From a bacterium (GTDB lineage Bacteria > Patescibacteriota > Gracilibacteria > BD1-5 > UBA6164), in the NCBI GenBank assembly GCA_024635475.1, contig JAGXIW010000003.1, positions 496,001 to 560,000 of the forward strand: DNA of 64,000 nt, given 5' to 3'. Of this stretch, positions 21,834-32,714 are shown in pieces. The stretch's first letter is position 1, and the number at the start of each line of letters is the position of its first letter. The notes under the pieces are model-generated. The model saw only the letters and a program-made list of their open reading frames with translations, did no database searches and had not been told where the DNA came from. The position numbers were made by a program, and so were the translations under genes.

Positions 21834-22610
21834 TTATTTTTTATCATAAATGTTTTCAAAATATTTTTTTACTCAACTTGTTCAATCTTGGTTTATAATC
21901 CTGATTAATTCACTTCAAATAATTGCAAAATTTGCAATTTTACAAACCTCATTTATATCTTCTGATGTTTTTACTCAAAAACCTACTCATATTTCTATAT
22001 CTTTTAATTTTTTAAGTTTATGTATGTAATCTTCAAAATCTTTTCAAAAATTTATTTTATTTCAAGTTGTCATATTTTGACTAACAGCATAAACAAATCA
22101 ACTTGATAGTGAAAATATCTTTTTTAATCTAGATTTTTTACAAGTAGGAGAAATAACTTGAATAAGGTTTATATTATATTTTTTACATAATTTTATAAGT
22201 TCTTTTCACTCTTTTTCATCAAAAGGTATATCAGGAATTATAAGTCCAAATATTCAGATTTTCTTGGCTTTTTCAACAAATTTTTCAACTCAGTAGTTAT
22301 AAACTATATTGTAGTAAGTCATTATAAGGATTTTACAGTCGTCCTTACTTTGTCCCCCTTCGATAAGGGGGGTAGGGGGGATTTGTACTATAGACCTCTC
22401 CAAAAAATCAAAACAAGTACTCGGAGTAATTCAGTTTTCCAAAGCTACTTCATTTGCATTTGAGATTATTGGACCGTCAGCAATAGGATCAGAAAAAGGA
22501 ATTTGTATTTCTATATATTTTGAATACTTAGATAGTATTTCCAAAAGTTTTTGGCTTTCTTTTATACTAGGATAGCCACAAACTAGATGGGTCATTATTG
22601 GCTTTTGCAT
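21834..22610 (-). CDS. trpA: Tryptophan synthase alpha chain
   Basis: Cleaves indole-3-glycerol phosphate to indole, which is channelled to TrpB. The 258-residue barrel shows THLVCGYPS, EIQIPFSDPIADGPII (with the catalytic acid in the PFSDPxADGP motif), LIIPDIPFDE and the phosphate-binding VGFGVKTSEDI. Residues about 76-87 (around QIPPTPLIEGGQ) come from a C-rich/G-rich palindromic element inserted in frame. The family's loop before LIMTYYN is normally short there. It is last of the trp genes; an opposite-strand gene separates it from trpB. Confidence 0.95.
22351..22385. repeat. Palindromic element inside trpA (in frame)
   Basis: CCCCCTTCGATAAGGGG followed by GGTAGGGGGG: a GC-rich imperfect palindrome, far richer in GC than the flanks. 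Read in the trpA frame it adds about 12 residues without a stop. Confidence 0.75.
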
Positions 22611-22695
22611 AAATGGTAATATAAGAAAATAAAAATTGACATTTATAAAATAGTAGGTATATATAAAATATAAATTTTATTTAATAATTATATAT

Positions 22696-23154
22696 ATGGT
22701 AATAAAAAAATATGATGTTTCAAAACTCAGTTGAGTTCCTGAAAAAACTGTGGATGTCATGGGGGGTGATTTAACAAATGAAGCAGTTATTGAGATATTA
22801 AGTCTTTCAGTAGAAGAAATAGACTGAATGCCAGATGAAAAACATAATAATCTTATAGAATTAATAAAACAAAAACCAAGATTATGGAAACAATTAGTAT
22901 CAAAAAAATCACCTGATTTTGGATCTCCAGAGGAAAATAATTTTATAGAATTAATAAAACAAAACCCAGAATCATGGAAACAATTATTTATAGCTGTAGT
23001 TCCTGCTACTCAAGAAGAAGTTCTTGAAGCTACTTATAATTGAAGATATTGACCTTGACTTCCAGCAGCAGAACTTCCAAAAGATGATGCCCCAGTGGAA
23101 TATGGAGATTTAATACCAGACTTTTGGGCAAGAGTAGCGAAATTAAAAATATAA
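22696..23154 (+). CDS. Hypothetical protein with internal duplication, antisense within the trp cluster
   Basis: A 152-residue acidic soluble protein of unknown function. It contains two copies of a segment, NNLIELIKQKPRLWKQL and NNFIELIKQNPESWKQL, 37 residues apart. The C-terminal third is rich in Pro and Gly, with TGA-coded glycines. It runs opposite to trpB and trpA and lies exactly between them, so it probably has its own promoter. I see no catalytic motif or signal peptide. Confidence 0.75.
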
Positions 23155-23189
23155 GCACATAATTTCATATTTATAAAAAAATTATAAAA

Positions 23190-24527
23190 CTATTTTTTCT
23201 TTTCTATATACTCCCTCAAAAATCCCATAAATCAACTATCAAATTTAGGAGCCGTGATAAATAAATCCTTATCTCATCTACCAGACAGATTGCATACGAC
23301 AATCTGTTCTTTTTTTAGTTTTGGAGCAAGTTTTATAACTTCAGCAACGGCGTGAGCTGATTCAAGTGCTGGGAGAATTCACTCAGTTTGCATAAGTACT
23401 TTTATAGCATTTAGTGATTCATCATCTGTTGCATAAGTCATTTGCACTCTTTTTATATTTTCTAGATATGCAATTTGTGGACTAACTCCTGAGTAATCAA
23501 GTCAAGCAGAAATCGAGTATGTATCAAGTACTTGTCAATTATCATCTTGTATAAAGTATGATTTGTATCACTCTACGAATCATATTTTTTTGTTTGCAAA
23601 TCTGGAAGCATGTTGACCTGATTCTATTCATTTTCATCAAGCTTCAACTCAGATAAGTTTTACATTTTTATCATCTAAAAAATCATAGAAAAATCCGAGA
23701 GCATTGCTTCATCAACCTACACAAGCTACCATATAATCAGGTAGAAACCCCTTTGTCATTCTGAGTTTTTGCGAAGAATCCCTTAAACCTAGTTCTTTGC
23801 CATTTTCATGTAAAAGGGATCCTTCATTGCATTCAGGATGACAGGAATTAGAATATTCTTTCAGCTGTTTCCTAACCTCTTCTCATATAATTTTTTGAAA
23901 AAATACATTCATAGAAGGGTAAGGATTTGGTCAGCAAGCTGTTCAAAGTAAGTAATAAGTATCTTCAGAATTATTTAGTAAATCTTTCAATGCTGTGTTT
24001 ACTGCATCTCTGAGTGTTTGATTTCACTCATAAACAGGTATTACTTTCGCTCATGCAAGTTCCATATATATCACATTTGGTCTTTGTCTATCATAATCTT
24101 TTTTTCACATATAGATTATACACTCTAGTCCGAGTTTTGCACATATTGCAGCAGTTGCAAGTCCGTGTTGTCCAGCTCAAGTCTCAGCAATTATTCTTGT
24201 TTTTCACAAGTATTTTGCAACAAGAGCTTGTCATACAGAGTGATTTATCTTATGAGCTCAAGTGTGATTTACTCATTCATTTTTTAAGTAAATTTGAGCT
24301 CAACCAAGTTTTTTTGTTAGATTTTCAGCAAATATAAGAGGGGATGGTCTACCAATATAGTTTTTATGTAAGTCTTTTAGATCTCGTATAAAGTTTTTGT
24401 CTTTTTTCAATTTGAAGAATGCATCTTTTACTTCATCCATAATTGGGATGAGAAGTTCGGGGATATATCTTCACCCGAATTCTCAGAAGTGTCAGTTTTT
24501 ATTTATTATTATGTTTTTTAGGGTCAT
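23190..24527 (-). CDS. trpB: Tryptophan synthase beta chain with a repeat-derived insertion
   Basis: PLP enzyme joining indole and serine to tryptophan. The 445-residue protein shows [23 protein letters not shown], the PLP-lysine motif [25 protein letters not shown], the phosphate-binding CVGGGSNALG, and HAVAEVI near the end. Residues about 226-258 ([17 protein letters not shown], then [12 protein letters not shown]) are the translation of a palindromic repeat inserted in frame, which explains a length some 45 residues above typical. Core active-site motifs are intact, so activity is likely if the extra loop is tolerated. Confidence 0.95.
23754..23852. repeat. Palindromic repeat, TGTCATCCTGAG family, inside trpB
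   Basis: Starts TGTCATTCTGAG with AAGAATCCCTTAAA on one arm and AAGGGATCCTTC on the other, ending CAGGATGACA. Same family as 5635-5725 and 52437-52530. At 99 bases it keeps the trpB frame open. Confidence 0.88.
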
Positions 24528-24571
24528 AGAAAGATATATTATATATTAAAATAGTTTTTTTATTAAAGGAA

Positions 24572-24604
24572 CAATTTAGTTTTACTTTTGGAAGCAAAAG
24601 TAAA
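24572..24604. repeat. Short hairpin element, copy A (trpB-trpEG gap)
   Basis: CAATTTAGT followed by a perfect 10-bp hairpin TTTACTTTTG / CAAAAGTAAA with a 4-base loop. A near-identical element is found inverted at 29710-29741. It occupies the otherwise empty 150-base trpEG-trpB gap. Confidence 0.6.
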
Positions 24605-24677
24605 GAGTAATTATATTGTTTTTATCTTTTATTTTTGAAAGAAAAAGTATAAAATATTTTAAAGAGCATTTTTATAA

Positions 24678-26468
24678 TTATCAAATCAATTTTTCAATAT
24701 TTTCTTTTAGGATAATAAGTCAATTTTGTGTTAGAATACTTTCTGGGTGGAATTGGAAAGAGAAAAAGTTTTTCTGTCTTAGAGCATAAATTTCATTTGT
24801 TTTTGGATTGTTTGAGAACTTGAAATCACTAGAATCCTTTTCTTTAAATCAAGCAAAAGTATTATAAAAAGCCACTTTTTGCATTTCTCAAAATAAATTT
24901 ATTTCTATTTGTTCTCATTGGGTTGGGATTTCTTTTTTTTGTACTTTGATTTTTAGATATCTACATATAAGTTGATGTCAAAGACATATTCAAAAAAACT
25001 TTTTGTTGTTTTTGTATAGGTAATCAATTATATCTAGATTTTTTTGCATTTTTTCAGTATTTTCTAGTGGATTTCATGGACCTGGTCATATTAAAGAAAT
25101 ATCAAAATTATATAATTCACTAATTTTAACTTCATTGAATCTTTTCAGTGTAATTTTATATCAAAGTATTTTCAATATATGAGCTATCATATTTGTGAAA
25201 TCATCTTCATTGTTTATAATTAGAATTTGTTCTTTTTTTATTTCTAGATTTTCAAAATCTTGTTTAAAAAACCATGTTTTGCTTAAATTTTGGTTTCTTA
25301 TTTGTATAAGTTCTTGAACTTCATCATCCAAATAATATTTTTCCAAAAAATTTGTTTTTGTATTTGTAATTCAAAGTAAAGCATTTAAAACTCACTTTGA
25401 CTTTATTTTAATTTCTTCATATTCACTTTCTGGAACAGAATCTTTTGTTAAACTTGCTCAAACACAAAATTCTAATCATCAATCAATATTGATATCCAAA
25501 GTCCTTATCATAATACTACTATCTAGTGAGTCTTTTTTTAAATGAGAAACGGCTCATGCATAATATTTTCTATCAAAATTCTCATATTTTTTTACAATTT
25601 TAAAAGCATTTTCAATTGGACTTCCTACCACTGTACAAGCCCATATTGATTCTTTGAAAATCTCTAATTTTTTCATTTTACTTTCTCAACTGAGTAGATA
25701 TTCAGTGTGAATTAGATTAGACATTTCTTTTAAGATTGGTCATACAATTATTCATCAGCCTGTACAGATTTTACTCATCATTTTTAGTTCTTCATCAACA
25801 CACATAAAAAGCTCGTTTATTTCTTTTTGGTCTTTTAAAAATAATAAAAAATCTTTTTTGAAATCTGTATAATTATCGTATTTTGTTTTTCTAAAAGTTC
25901 CAGAGATGGGGTTCATCCTTACTATATTATTTTCTACACTTACATTTCTTTCTGGGCTTGCTCAAATGAAAAACTTATTTCAATCAAAAAATAAAAATTG
26001 TAGATAACTACCACACTCAGATAAAATGATTCTTTTGTAGATTGTAAGAGCTTTCTCTACTTCAAAATTAATTATTTTTCAAGTAATTTTTTGGGCAATA
26101 TTGAAGTTTGATCATTCTCAATTTCAGATTTCTTTGTTTACTATATTATTTACGATTTCAGTATGTTCTTTTTTTGTGAAATTTTCTATCAATTCTCAAT
26201 CTAATTTAATTTCTTTCTCTTTAAAAGTTTTTATAAACTCATCTATTGAGTATATTTTTTCTTCATTAACTATAATTGATATTATTTTTTCATTATTTTC
26301 TTTTACTTCGAATCATCTTTCCTTGGCTTGTGTGAATGGAGTTATAAAAATTTGTTCTACACTTTCATCAATTTCTGATAGTAGATTATATTTTTGCACT
26401 TTTCCAGAGAAATATCTTATGAAGTCTTCTCACTTTTTTTTGTATAGTGCGAATGGTTTATTATACAT
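24678..26468 (-). CDS. Anthranilate synthase, TrpE-TrpG fusion (PhzE-like)
   Basis: Converts chorismate and glutamine to anthranilate, the first step of tryptophan synthesis. The 596-residue protein fuses a chorismate-binding domain (about 1-390: SPERNVSVE, MNPISGTFRK, IHTEYLLSGES, YYAGAVSHL, SSIMIRTLDI) to a glutamine amidotransferase (about 410-596: IGPGPGNPLEN, catalytic Cys in FGICLGHQL, QFHPES). The motifs NPISGT, HTEYL and TPFTQAKERGFEV are closer to PhzE-type enzymes than to classic TrpE. PhzE makes aminodeoxyisochorismate, so product identity rests on the trp operon context. Confidence 0.88.
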
Positions 26469-26486
26469 AAATTTTTAAGTTAAAAA

Positions 26487-27098
26487 TTAAAAGTTTTCCA
26501 TTATTTTTACTATTCTTTTAGTTTTTCTGTTGCAGATGTTTTTGCCGTTGTCTACTCAGGAAGCTGTGTCTACTCAGGAAGCTTTTGGAACTTTTGTAAG
26601 GACTTCTGCGAGATTGAATTCATTTATTCATCAGGCAATTAAAAATGGTTTAGAGAGTTTTAAATTATTTAGAATTTCATAATCATATCATTTTCAACTT
26701 CAAGGAATACTTCAATCTATTATATATAAATCAATATTTTCATCTTCTTTTAGTGATTTTATATCTGGATATGATATGGAATGTAATATATGAAATCAGT
26801 GTTTTTTTAGGTAAGCAAAATCACAATTTCAATATATTTGCAGGGAATCCAATTCAGTATGTTTTGCAGTTTTGATTATCTCATCAAGATATGTTTTATC
26901 TAGGTTTTGCCAGACTTTGTTTTCATATTTTCAAAAAAGTCATACTCTTTTTACATTTTCTGGAGTAATAATTTCTTTTGCTAATTCTTTAGTGATTTTT
27001 CTTTTTGAAATTTCAATAAAATTAAATCATAGAAAATCGATTCAATCATAGTTTTTTAATCTATTTCTAATTCAGCAGAGTTTTAGTAATTTTTTCAT
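26487..27098 (-). CDS. trpF: Phosphoribosylanthranilate isomerase
   Basis: Third step of the tryptophan branch (Amadori rearrangement). The 203-residue barrel starts LKLCGIRN with the catalytic Cys; its Gly is TGA. It continues with DFLGFNFIEISKR, VGLFGK, the catalytic Asp region LYIIDGSIPGSGKGYDYEI and the phosphate-binding FLIAGGINEFN and GVDTASGVDNGK. An 18-base direct duplication encodes the A-S-G-V-D repeat in the last motif, but the product still fits the family. It lies 18 bases upstream of trpEG. Confidence 0.93.
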
Positions 27099-27152
27099 AA
27101 AATGAAGATTAAAAATAGATAATAAGAATTATTCTTATATTAATTTTGTTTG

Positions 27153-28007
27153 CTATTTTGAGAGAAAATCTAATACTACTTTTAAATTTATATCGACTAG
27201 GTCACTATAGGCTCATACTTTTTCTCAGGCGATTATTTGTTTTGCAAGTTCAATTTTTTTGTTTATATCTTTTTCTAAAATTTCTTCTAGGCTCACTTTT
27301 TTATATCAGAAATCCTCTGGAGTTATTTCATAATTTTTTATTTTTCAATTTTTTAGTTCATAAATTTTTGTTTTTCAAGTTAATGTAATTTCATCAAGTC
27401 AATCTTCTCACCTTATAACAAGTACATTTTTTCTTCATAAAATTTTGCAAGTTTCTATCATAAGTTCCATTTTATCTTCGAAGCTACAACCAATTATTTG
27501 ATAATCAGAATTAGCAGGAGATAGTAATGGTCAAAGTATGTTAAATATTGTTGGTTTGGCATAATTTTTTCTAGCCTCAGCAAATTCTTTCATAAAAGGA
27601 AAAAAGTTTTTTGCATATAGGAAAGCTATATTATTATTTTTATATTCATCAAGTGTTTCTTCTTTTGAATTTGGAATTTTGTATCAAAGTTTTTCAATTA
27701 GATCAAAACTTCCAAATCTACCACTACTTGCATTATTTCAATGTTTTGCAATTTTAACTCATTTTTTTGCAAGTTTTAGACAAGCTAAAGTTGAAGTATT
27801 GATTCTATCAAGTCAGCTTCAACCAGTTCAACAGATGTCTGTAGAATCAAATAAATCTATATTTATTGCTTGTTTTGATTTAAGATAAGTTACTATTTCA
27901 GCAAGTTCTTCAGGAGTTACTTTTTTTTCTGCTATATCTTGAAGCATTTTAAGTTTATCGGATTCAGAGATGTTATTTTCTAGGACTTTTTTTATAAATT
28001 TTTTCAT
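27153..28007 (-). CDS. trpD: Anthranilate phosphoribosyltransferase
   Basis: Second step: joins anthranilate to PRPP. The 284-residue protein shows the PRPP/Mg loop DICGTGGSGLDRINTST, KHGNNASSGRFGSFD, the anthranilate pocket region FPFMKEFAEARK, TIFNILGPLLSPAN, and the acidic pair in VIRGEDGLDEITLTG. It is shorter than the usual 330-345 residues, mostly through trimmed C-terminal parts. It lies 19 bases after trpC. Confidence 0.94.
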
Positions 28008-28026
28008 AGATTATTATATTAAAAAA

Positions 28027-28740
28027 TTAAATGTTTTTCATAAAATATGTTCAGATAAGAACTCAATTAAATTTGTTTTTATATTTTTTTATATCTTGTA
28101 AATTAGTAATTCAAGAAAATGCAAATAGTAGTTTGTTGGCTAGTTTATCTTTATATTTTTCTTGTAAATTAATATGAGAATTGTTATCAATTTGCATATT
28201 TCATAGATTTCTGGAATTAATTGCGATTCAAAAATCAAGGGAATCACTTAATTTTATTATTTCTTTTAGATCTTTTTCGTTATCGATTTCTACAATTGGA
28301 AATATGTTTTTTTCTTGGGTATAATTTATAAGATTTATCAAATCTTTATTTTTTAGAATTCTTTTTATTAAAAGTAATGCATCATATCAAAAATATGAAG
28401 CTCAATCAATTTGAGTCTTATCAATTACAAATTCTTTGAAAAAAATAGGTTTTTTATACCTTTCTTTAAATATTTTTCATCTATTTATATCTCAGTCAAA
28501 GTATTTTTTATCTACTAGATTTGATACTGCTTTGATTTTAGGATTATTTCAATAAAAATCAAGTATAGTATCGATATTTTTTTCTTGTGCAAGATTAGAA
28601 ATACTTGGAGATTTAATCTTTATTTCTCAAATAATATTTGCATCTTTTTTCACAAAGACTTTTTTGAATAAATCTTTGTTTGACTTAATTGATACTAGTT
28701 CTTTTTTCTTGTTTTTTACTATCTCATCTAAGATTGTCAT
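28027..28740 (-). CDS. trpC: Indole-3-glycerol phosphate synthase
   Basis: Fourth step: ring closure to indole-3-glycerol phosphate. The 237-residue barrel starts ILDEIVKNKKKEL. It then shows GEIKIKSPSISN (the family's catalytic Lys in the K-x-x-S-P-S motif), VSNLVDKKYFDG, KPIFFKEFVIDKTQI, DALLLIKRIL, FPIVEIDNEKDL (with the conserved Glu), INSRNL and AFSGITN. It is first in the trp operon, directly behind the leader attenuator. Confidence 0.94.
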
Positions 28741-28760
28741 ATAAATAAAAATTAATAAAT

Positions 28761-28856
28761 AAAAAAAGCTGTTAATTTGAATAACAGCTTTTAATTTTAA
28801 ATTTTTTGTAATTTTTAAACACAAAAAGTATAACTAAAACTGTTATTTTTAGTTAT
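28761..28856 (-). promoter_or_regulatory. trp transcription attenuator (terminator/antiterminator)
   Basis: On the minus strand: hairpin 1:2 is ATAACTAAAA / TTTTAGTTAT (28856-28830, perfect 10 bp). AATAACAG in its loop is complementary to CTGTTATT at the terminator's 5' arm (alternative 2:3 antiterminator). The terminator AAAGCTGTTA / TAACAGCTTT (28791-28765) is followed by a T-run, 24 bases before the trpC start. Tandem Trp codons of the leader peptide sit just before arm 1. This is the layout of ribosome-mediated attenuation. Confidence 0.85.
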
Positions 28857-28892
28857 TAGCCACCAAGCAGTTGTAAAATACAAGTTTTGCAT
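28815..28892 (-). CDS. trpL: trp leader peptide
   Basis: A 25-codon ORF starting MQNLYFTTAWWLITKNN and ending TAA at 28815-28817. Residues 10 and 11 are tandem tryptophans (TGG TGG, 28860-28865), an amino acid rare in this genome. The codons after WW form the first strand of the attenuator hairpin, so a ribosome stalled for want of Trp-tRNA would block it and favour the antiterminator, letting transcription reach trpCDF-EG-BA. The peptide itself probably has no further function. Confidence 0.82.
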   Translation of the reverse strand: MQNLYFTTAWWLITKNNSFSYTFCV

Positions 28893-28921
28893 AAATTTAT
28901 CGTAAAAATATATCTAAGTAA

Positions 28922-28949
28922 AATATAAGTTTTTTTCTTGTTTTGTCAA
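28922..28949 (-). promoter_or_regulatory. Promoter of the trp operon
   Basis: On the minus strand TTGACA (28949-28944), a 16-base spacer and TATATT (28927-28922), 30 bases before the leader peptide start. A consensus -35 box and a good -10. Confidence 0.7.
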
Positions 28950-29017
28950 AAATATTTTTATTATTATATTTTTTTGACTTTTAAAAAATTTTTCGTAAGA
29001 TGTTTTTGTATCACCAC

Positions 29018-29061
29018 AAAAGAGGTTCCAAAAAGTGTCAGTGCTTTAGGACACCTCTTTT
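29018..29061 (-). terminator. Branched terminator after the NYN gene
   Basis: Outer stem AAAAGAGGT / ACCTCTTTT with an inner hairpin GTGTC / GACAC; the NYN gene's last codons lie in it. Confidence 0.65.
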
Positions 29062-29570
29062 TTTACTCTTTTTTTATAATCATAATATGCTATTTTTTGT
29101 TTTATTTCTTTAAGTCATAGATTCATTCAGTATTGTTTTTTTATTTTATTATAAAGTGATGAATATTTTCTACCTGGAAATAGAATTTTTTCTAATAATC
29201 ATTTTTGTATAAGGTAATTTACAAGTTTTATGTAGTCTCAATCTCAGGTAACTAAAACTATTTTATCAAAATCTTTTTCATCAATAATTCTTTTCATTAT
29301 TTCAAAAACTACATCTACATCTACATTTCATTTCTTTTTTCATTTTAGTTCAGAAGAGTGTTCTCTAAATACCACGATAAATCATGCTTTTTGGAGCTTA
29401 CTATATAAATCTTGTTCTTCTTCTGATATAAATCATATAAAATAATAAGCTTCTTCAATTTGAAACTTGTCTTTTAGGTAGATTCTAAATTTTTTATAAT
29501 CAATTTTCCAGTTTTCAGCACTAGTTCCCAGATGTAGATTTTGTCAGTCTATGTAAGCGATATTATTCAT
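29046..29570 (-). CDS. NYN-domain (LabA/DUF88-like) putative RNase
   Basis: A 174-residue PIN-like nuclease candidate. The conserved acidic residues are in IAYIDGQNLHLG, KGNVDVDVVFEIMKR and KIVLVTGDGDYIKLVNYL, the three signature blocks of NYN proteins. The C-terminal tail is Lys-rich. NYN proteins act in RNA turnover in several systems, but the substrate here is not known. It lies upstream-adjacent to the trp leader on the same strand but has its own terminator. Confidence 0.88.
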
Positions 29571-29628
29571 GAGGGGTTTATTAGGAAATATTTTACTAAA
29601 TACTAAAAACATTTAGAAATATGGGGTC

Positions 29629-29700
29629 TTAGGGGGTGAGATTCTAGTGAGAAGTAACAGAAAGCACTAAATATTAATTCTGAAATTCGAAACCCCCTAA
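29629..29700. repeat. Inverted repeat TTAGGGGGT / ACCCCCTAA
   Basis: Nine-base G-rich/C-rich arms at 29629-29637 and 29692-29700 in the intergenic region. They resemble the C-rich element found in trpA, with a longer spacer. Confidence 0.5.
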
Positions 29701-29709
29701 ATCTTTTGC

Positions 29710-29741
29710 CTACTTTTGGATTCAAAAGTAGAACTAAATTG
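29710..29741. repeat. Short hairpin element, copy B
   Basis: CTACTTTTG / CAAAAGTAG hairpin followed by GAACTAAATTG. It is the inverted near-copy of 24572-24604. The rest of 29571-29804 holds no gene. Confidence 0.55.
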
Positions 29742-29804
29742 TTTTCTTATAAAAAATGTATTATAGATTCTAAAAACTTGTTTTAGAATGACAAGTTTGA
29801 TATT

Positions 29805-30278
29805 TTATAAATCCCCATAAACAAACTCAAAACCCAAATATTCTAAAAACTTTTCTACATCATCCATTTGAAGTACTACTGTATTATCGTTTTGAAGTGG
29901 ATGAAAACCTATCAAAACTCATTTTAGAGTCTTATCAAAGACTACTTTTATGTCTTTCTCAGTATTATTTATTAAAGCAAAAGGACTTACACTACCAGGT
30001 TTTAGTCAGATCTTTTCCATCATAAGTTCTTCTTCAAAAAAACTCATTTTTGAGTCATCAAAGATTTCTCTTATCTTGTTTGTTTCAAGTTTTTTATCTT
30101 CTCATACTATAACCATATAGAAATTTGTTCACTTTTTGTTTCTAATTAGTAAGCTTTTTACCCTTTGTCATGGCACACAGATTCATTTAGAATCATTACA
30201 AGAATGAACTGGTTGGTGTTCATAATTTGTGTAGTTTATATTTAAATCATTGAGTATTTTAAAAATTTTGTTTTTCAT
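29805..30278 (-). CDS. Prolyl-tRNA deacylase, YbaK/ProX-type trans-editing protein
   Basis: A 157-residue YbaK-fold protein that hydrolyses mischarged aminoacyl-tRNA. Family landmarks are YEHQPVHSCNDS, KSLLIRNKKGTNFYMVIV, the conserved Lys/Glu region KKLETNKIREIF, LKPGSVSPFALINN and the C-terminal LIGFHPLQNDNTV. ProX-type proteins clear Ala- or Cys-tRNA-Pro. The ProRS in this window (54518-56197) also appears to hold an internal editing insert. It begins 9 bases before the end of the asparaginase gene transcribed toward it. Confidence 0.88.
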
Positions 30279-30286
30279 GGTGATAT

Positions 30287-31378
30287 TTAAATTAATTCAT
30301 TCTCAATATTGATTTCTCAGTGTAAATCTTCTAGCATTTTTGTCTTTATTTGTTCATAAGATAAGTTTTGAGCTAACAACCATCACAATTTTGTTATCAT
30401 TGATTCCATACTCATGTCGTGAGCAGGTATTGCTAAATCATTTTCTTTTAAGTATTGTCAATTTTCATTTACTTGGAAACTTGCAACTCAGCTTGGTGCT
30501 TGAGTAGTCACGACTATAGGAATTTTCTTTTCTTTTAAGTATTCAAATGCTGGAAATAGATGAGAACTAGGGTCTCATGCTCAGAAAGCTCTAAAAACAA
30601 AAGCTTTAATTCAATTATTTTCTACTAATGATTTAAAAATATCTATTTGCATTCATGGAAATTCTGTTATTGAAGCTATATGTTTAGTATCGAAATCTTT
30701 TTTTACTGATAAAACTCTTGATTGTATTGCAAGGGGTTTTGATTTTGATAAGTAAGAAACATGTTTTTTTAGTGCAGAATCATTAAGTCTAATAAAACGA
30801 CCTATTTGTCATAAAGCTCAAGATTGAAAGGAGCTAAAAGGGTCATAATCAAAATCTGTTCATTTTTTTACTCTTGTTCAAGAGATTATTTTTGATCAAA
30901 ATACTGCTACAACTCATTTAACTTCATTATATCACCAAACAGAGATTCTTAAGGCATTTACTAGATTTGTTATTGAATCAGTTCACAAGTAACCTAAAGG
31001 AACTTGAGCTCAGGTAAATATTACAGGTTTGTTGATATTTTCAAGTGCAAAAGATAATGCAGACGAGGTATATCACATAGTATTTGTTCCGTGTAGGATT
31101 ATAAATGCATCAAATTCATCATATCTTTCTTGAATTTTTTCTATCAATATAGTCCAATTCTTTGGTTGCATATCAGAACTATCAATATTGAAAACTTCTT
31201 CTACAGTAGGATGAATTTCTATATTCCAATTCGACTTTATAATATTTGTAGAATTTTCTAATATAGACATAAAATTATTTGGATCAGATTTTATATTTTG
31301 ACTAACATCACTTTTAGCTACATTTCAAGCAATTGTTCATCAAGTAAAAATAACTAAAACATTTTTTTGTATTGCCAT
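30287..31378 (-). CDS. L-asparaginase, type I-like
   Basis: A 363-residue cytoplasmic amidohydrolase converting asparagine to aspartate and ammonia. The first catalytic Thr is in VIFTGGTIAGN (both glycines TGA-coded). The second block is FIILHGTNTMGYTSSALS with the second catalytic Thr, and FTGAQVPLGYLGTDSITNL follows. The C-terminal domain has FRAFGAGDPSS and IPIVVTTQAPSG. No signal peptide is seen, fitting type I. It could supply ammonia or aspartate; a GatD-like role is less likely because no GatE is nearby. Confidence 0.9.
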
Positions 31379-31395
31379 AGGTATATTAATATAAA

Positions 31396-32658
<1,263 letters not shown>

Positions 32659-32714
32659 AATGTTTTTAAAAGTTAATAAATTATTATTCCCAAATTATAA
32701 TTATAAAATATCAT

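Noticed and set aside
28741-28900. T-box riboswitch upstream of trpC
   Set aside because: No T-box bulge sequence or specifier stem is seen; the WW leader ORF and alternative hairpins explain the region.
30287-31378. GatD subunit of the Glu-tRNA(Gln) amidotransferase
   Set aside because: No gatE is adjacent, and the motifs fit ordinary type I asparaginase.
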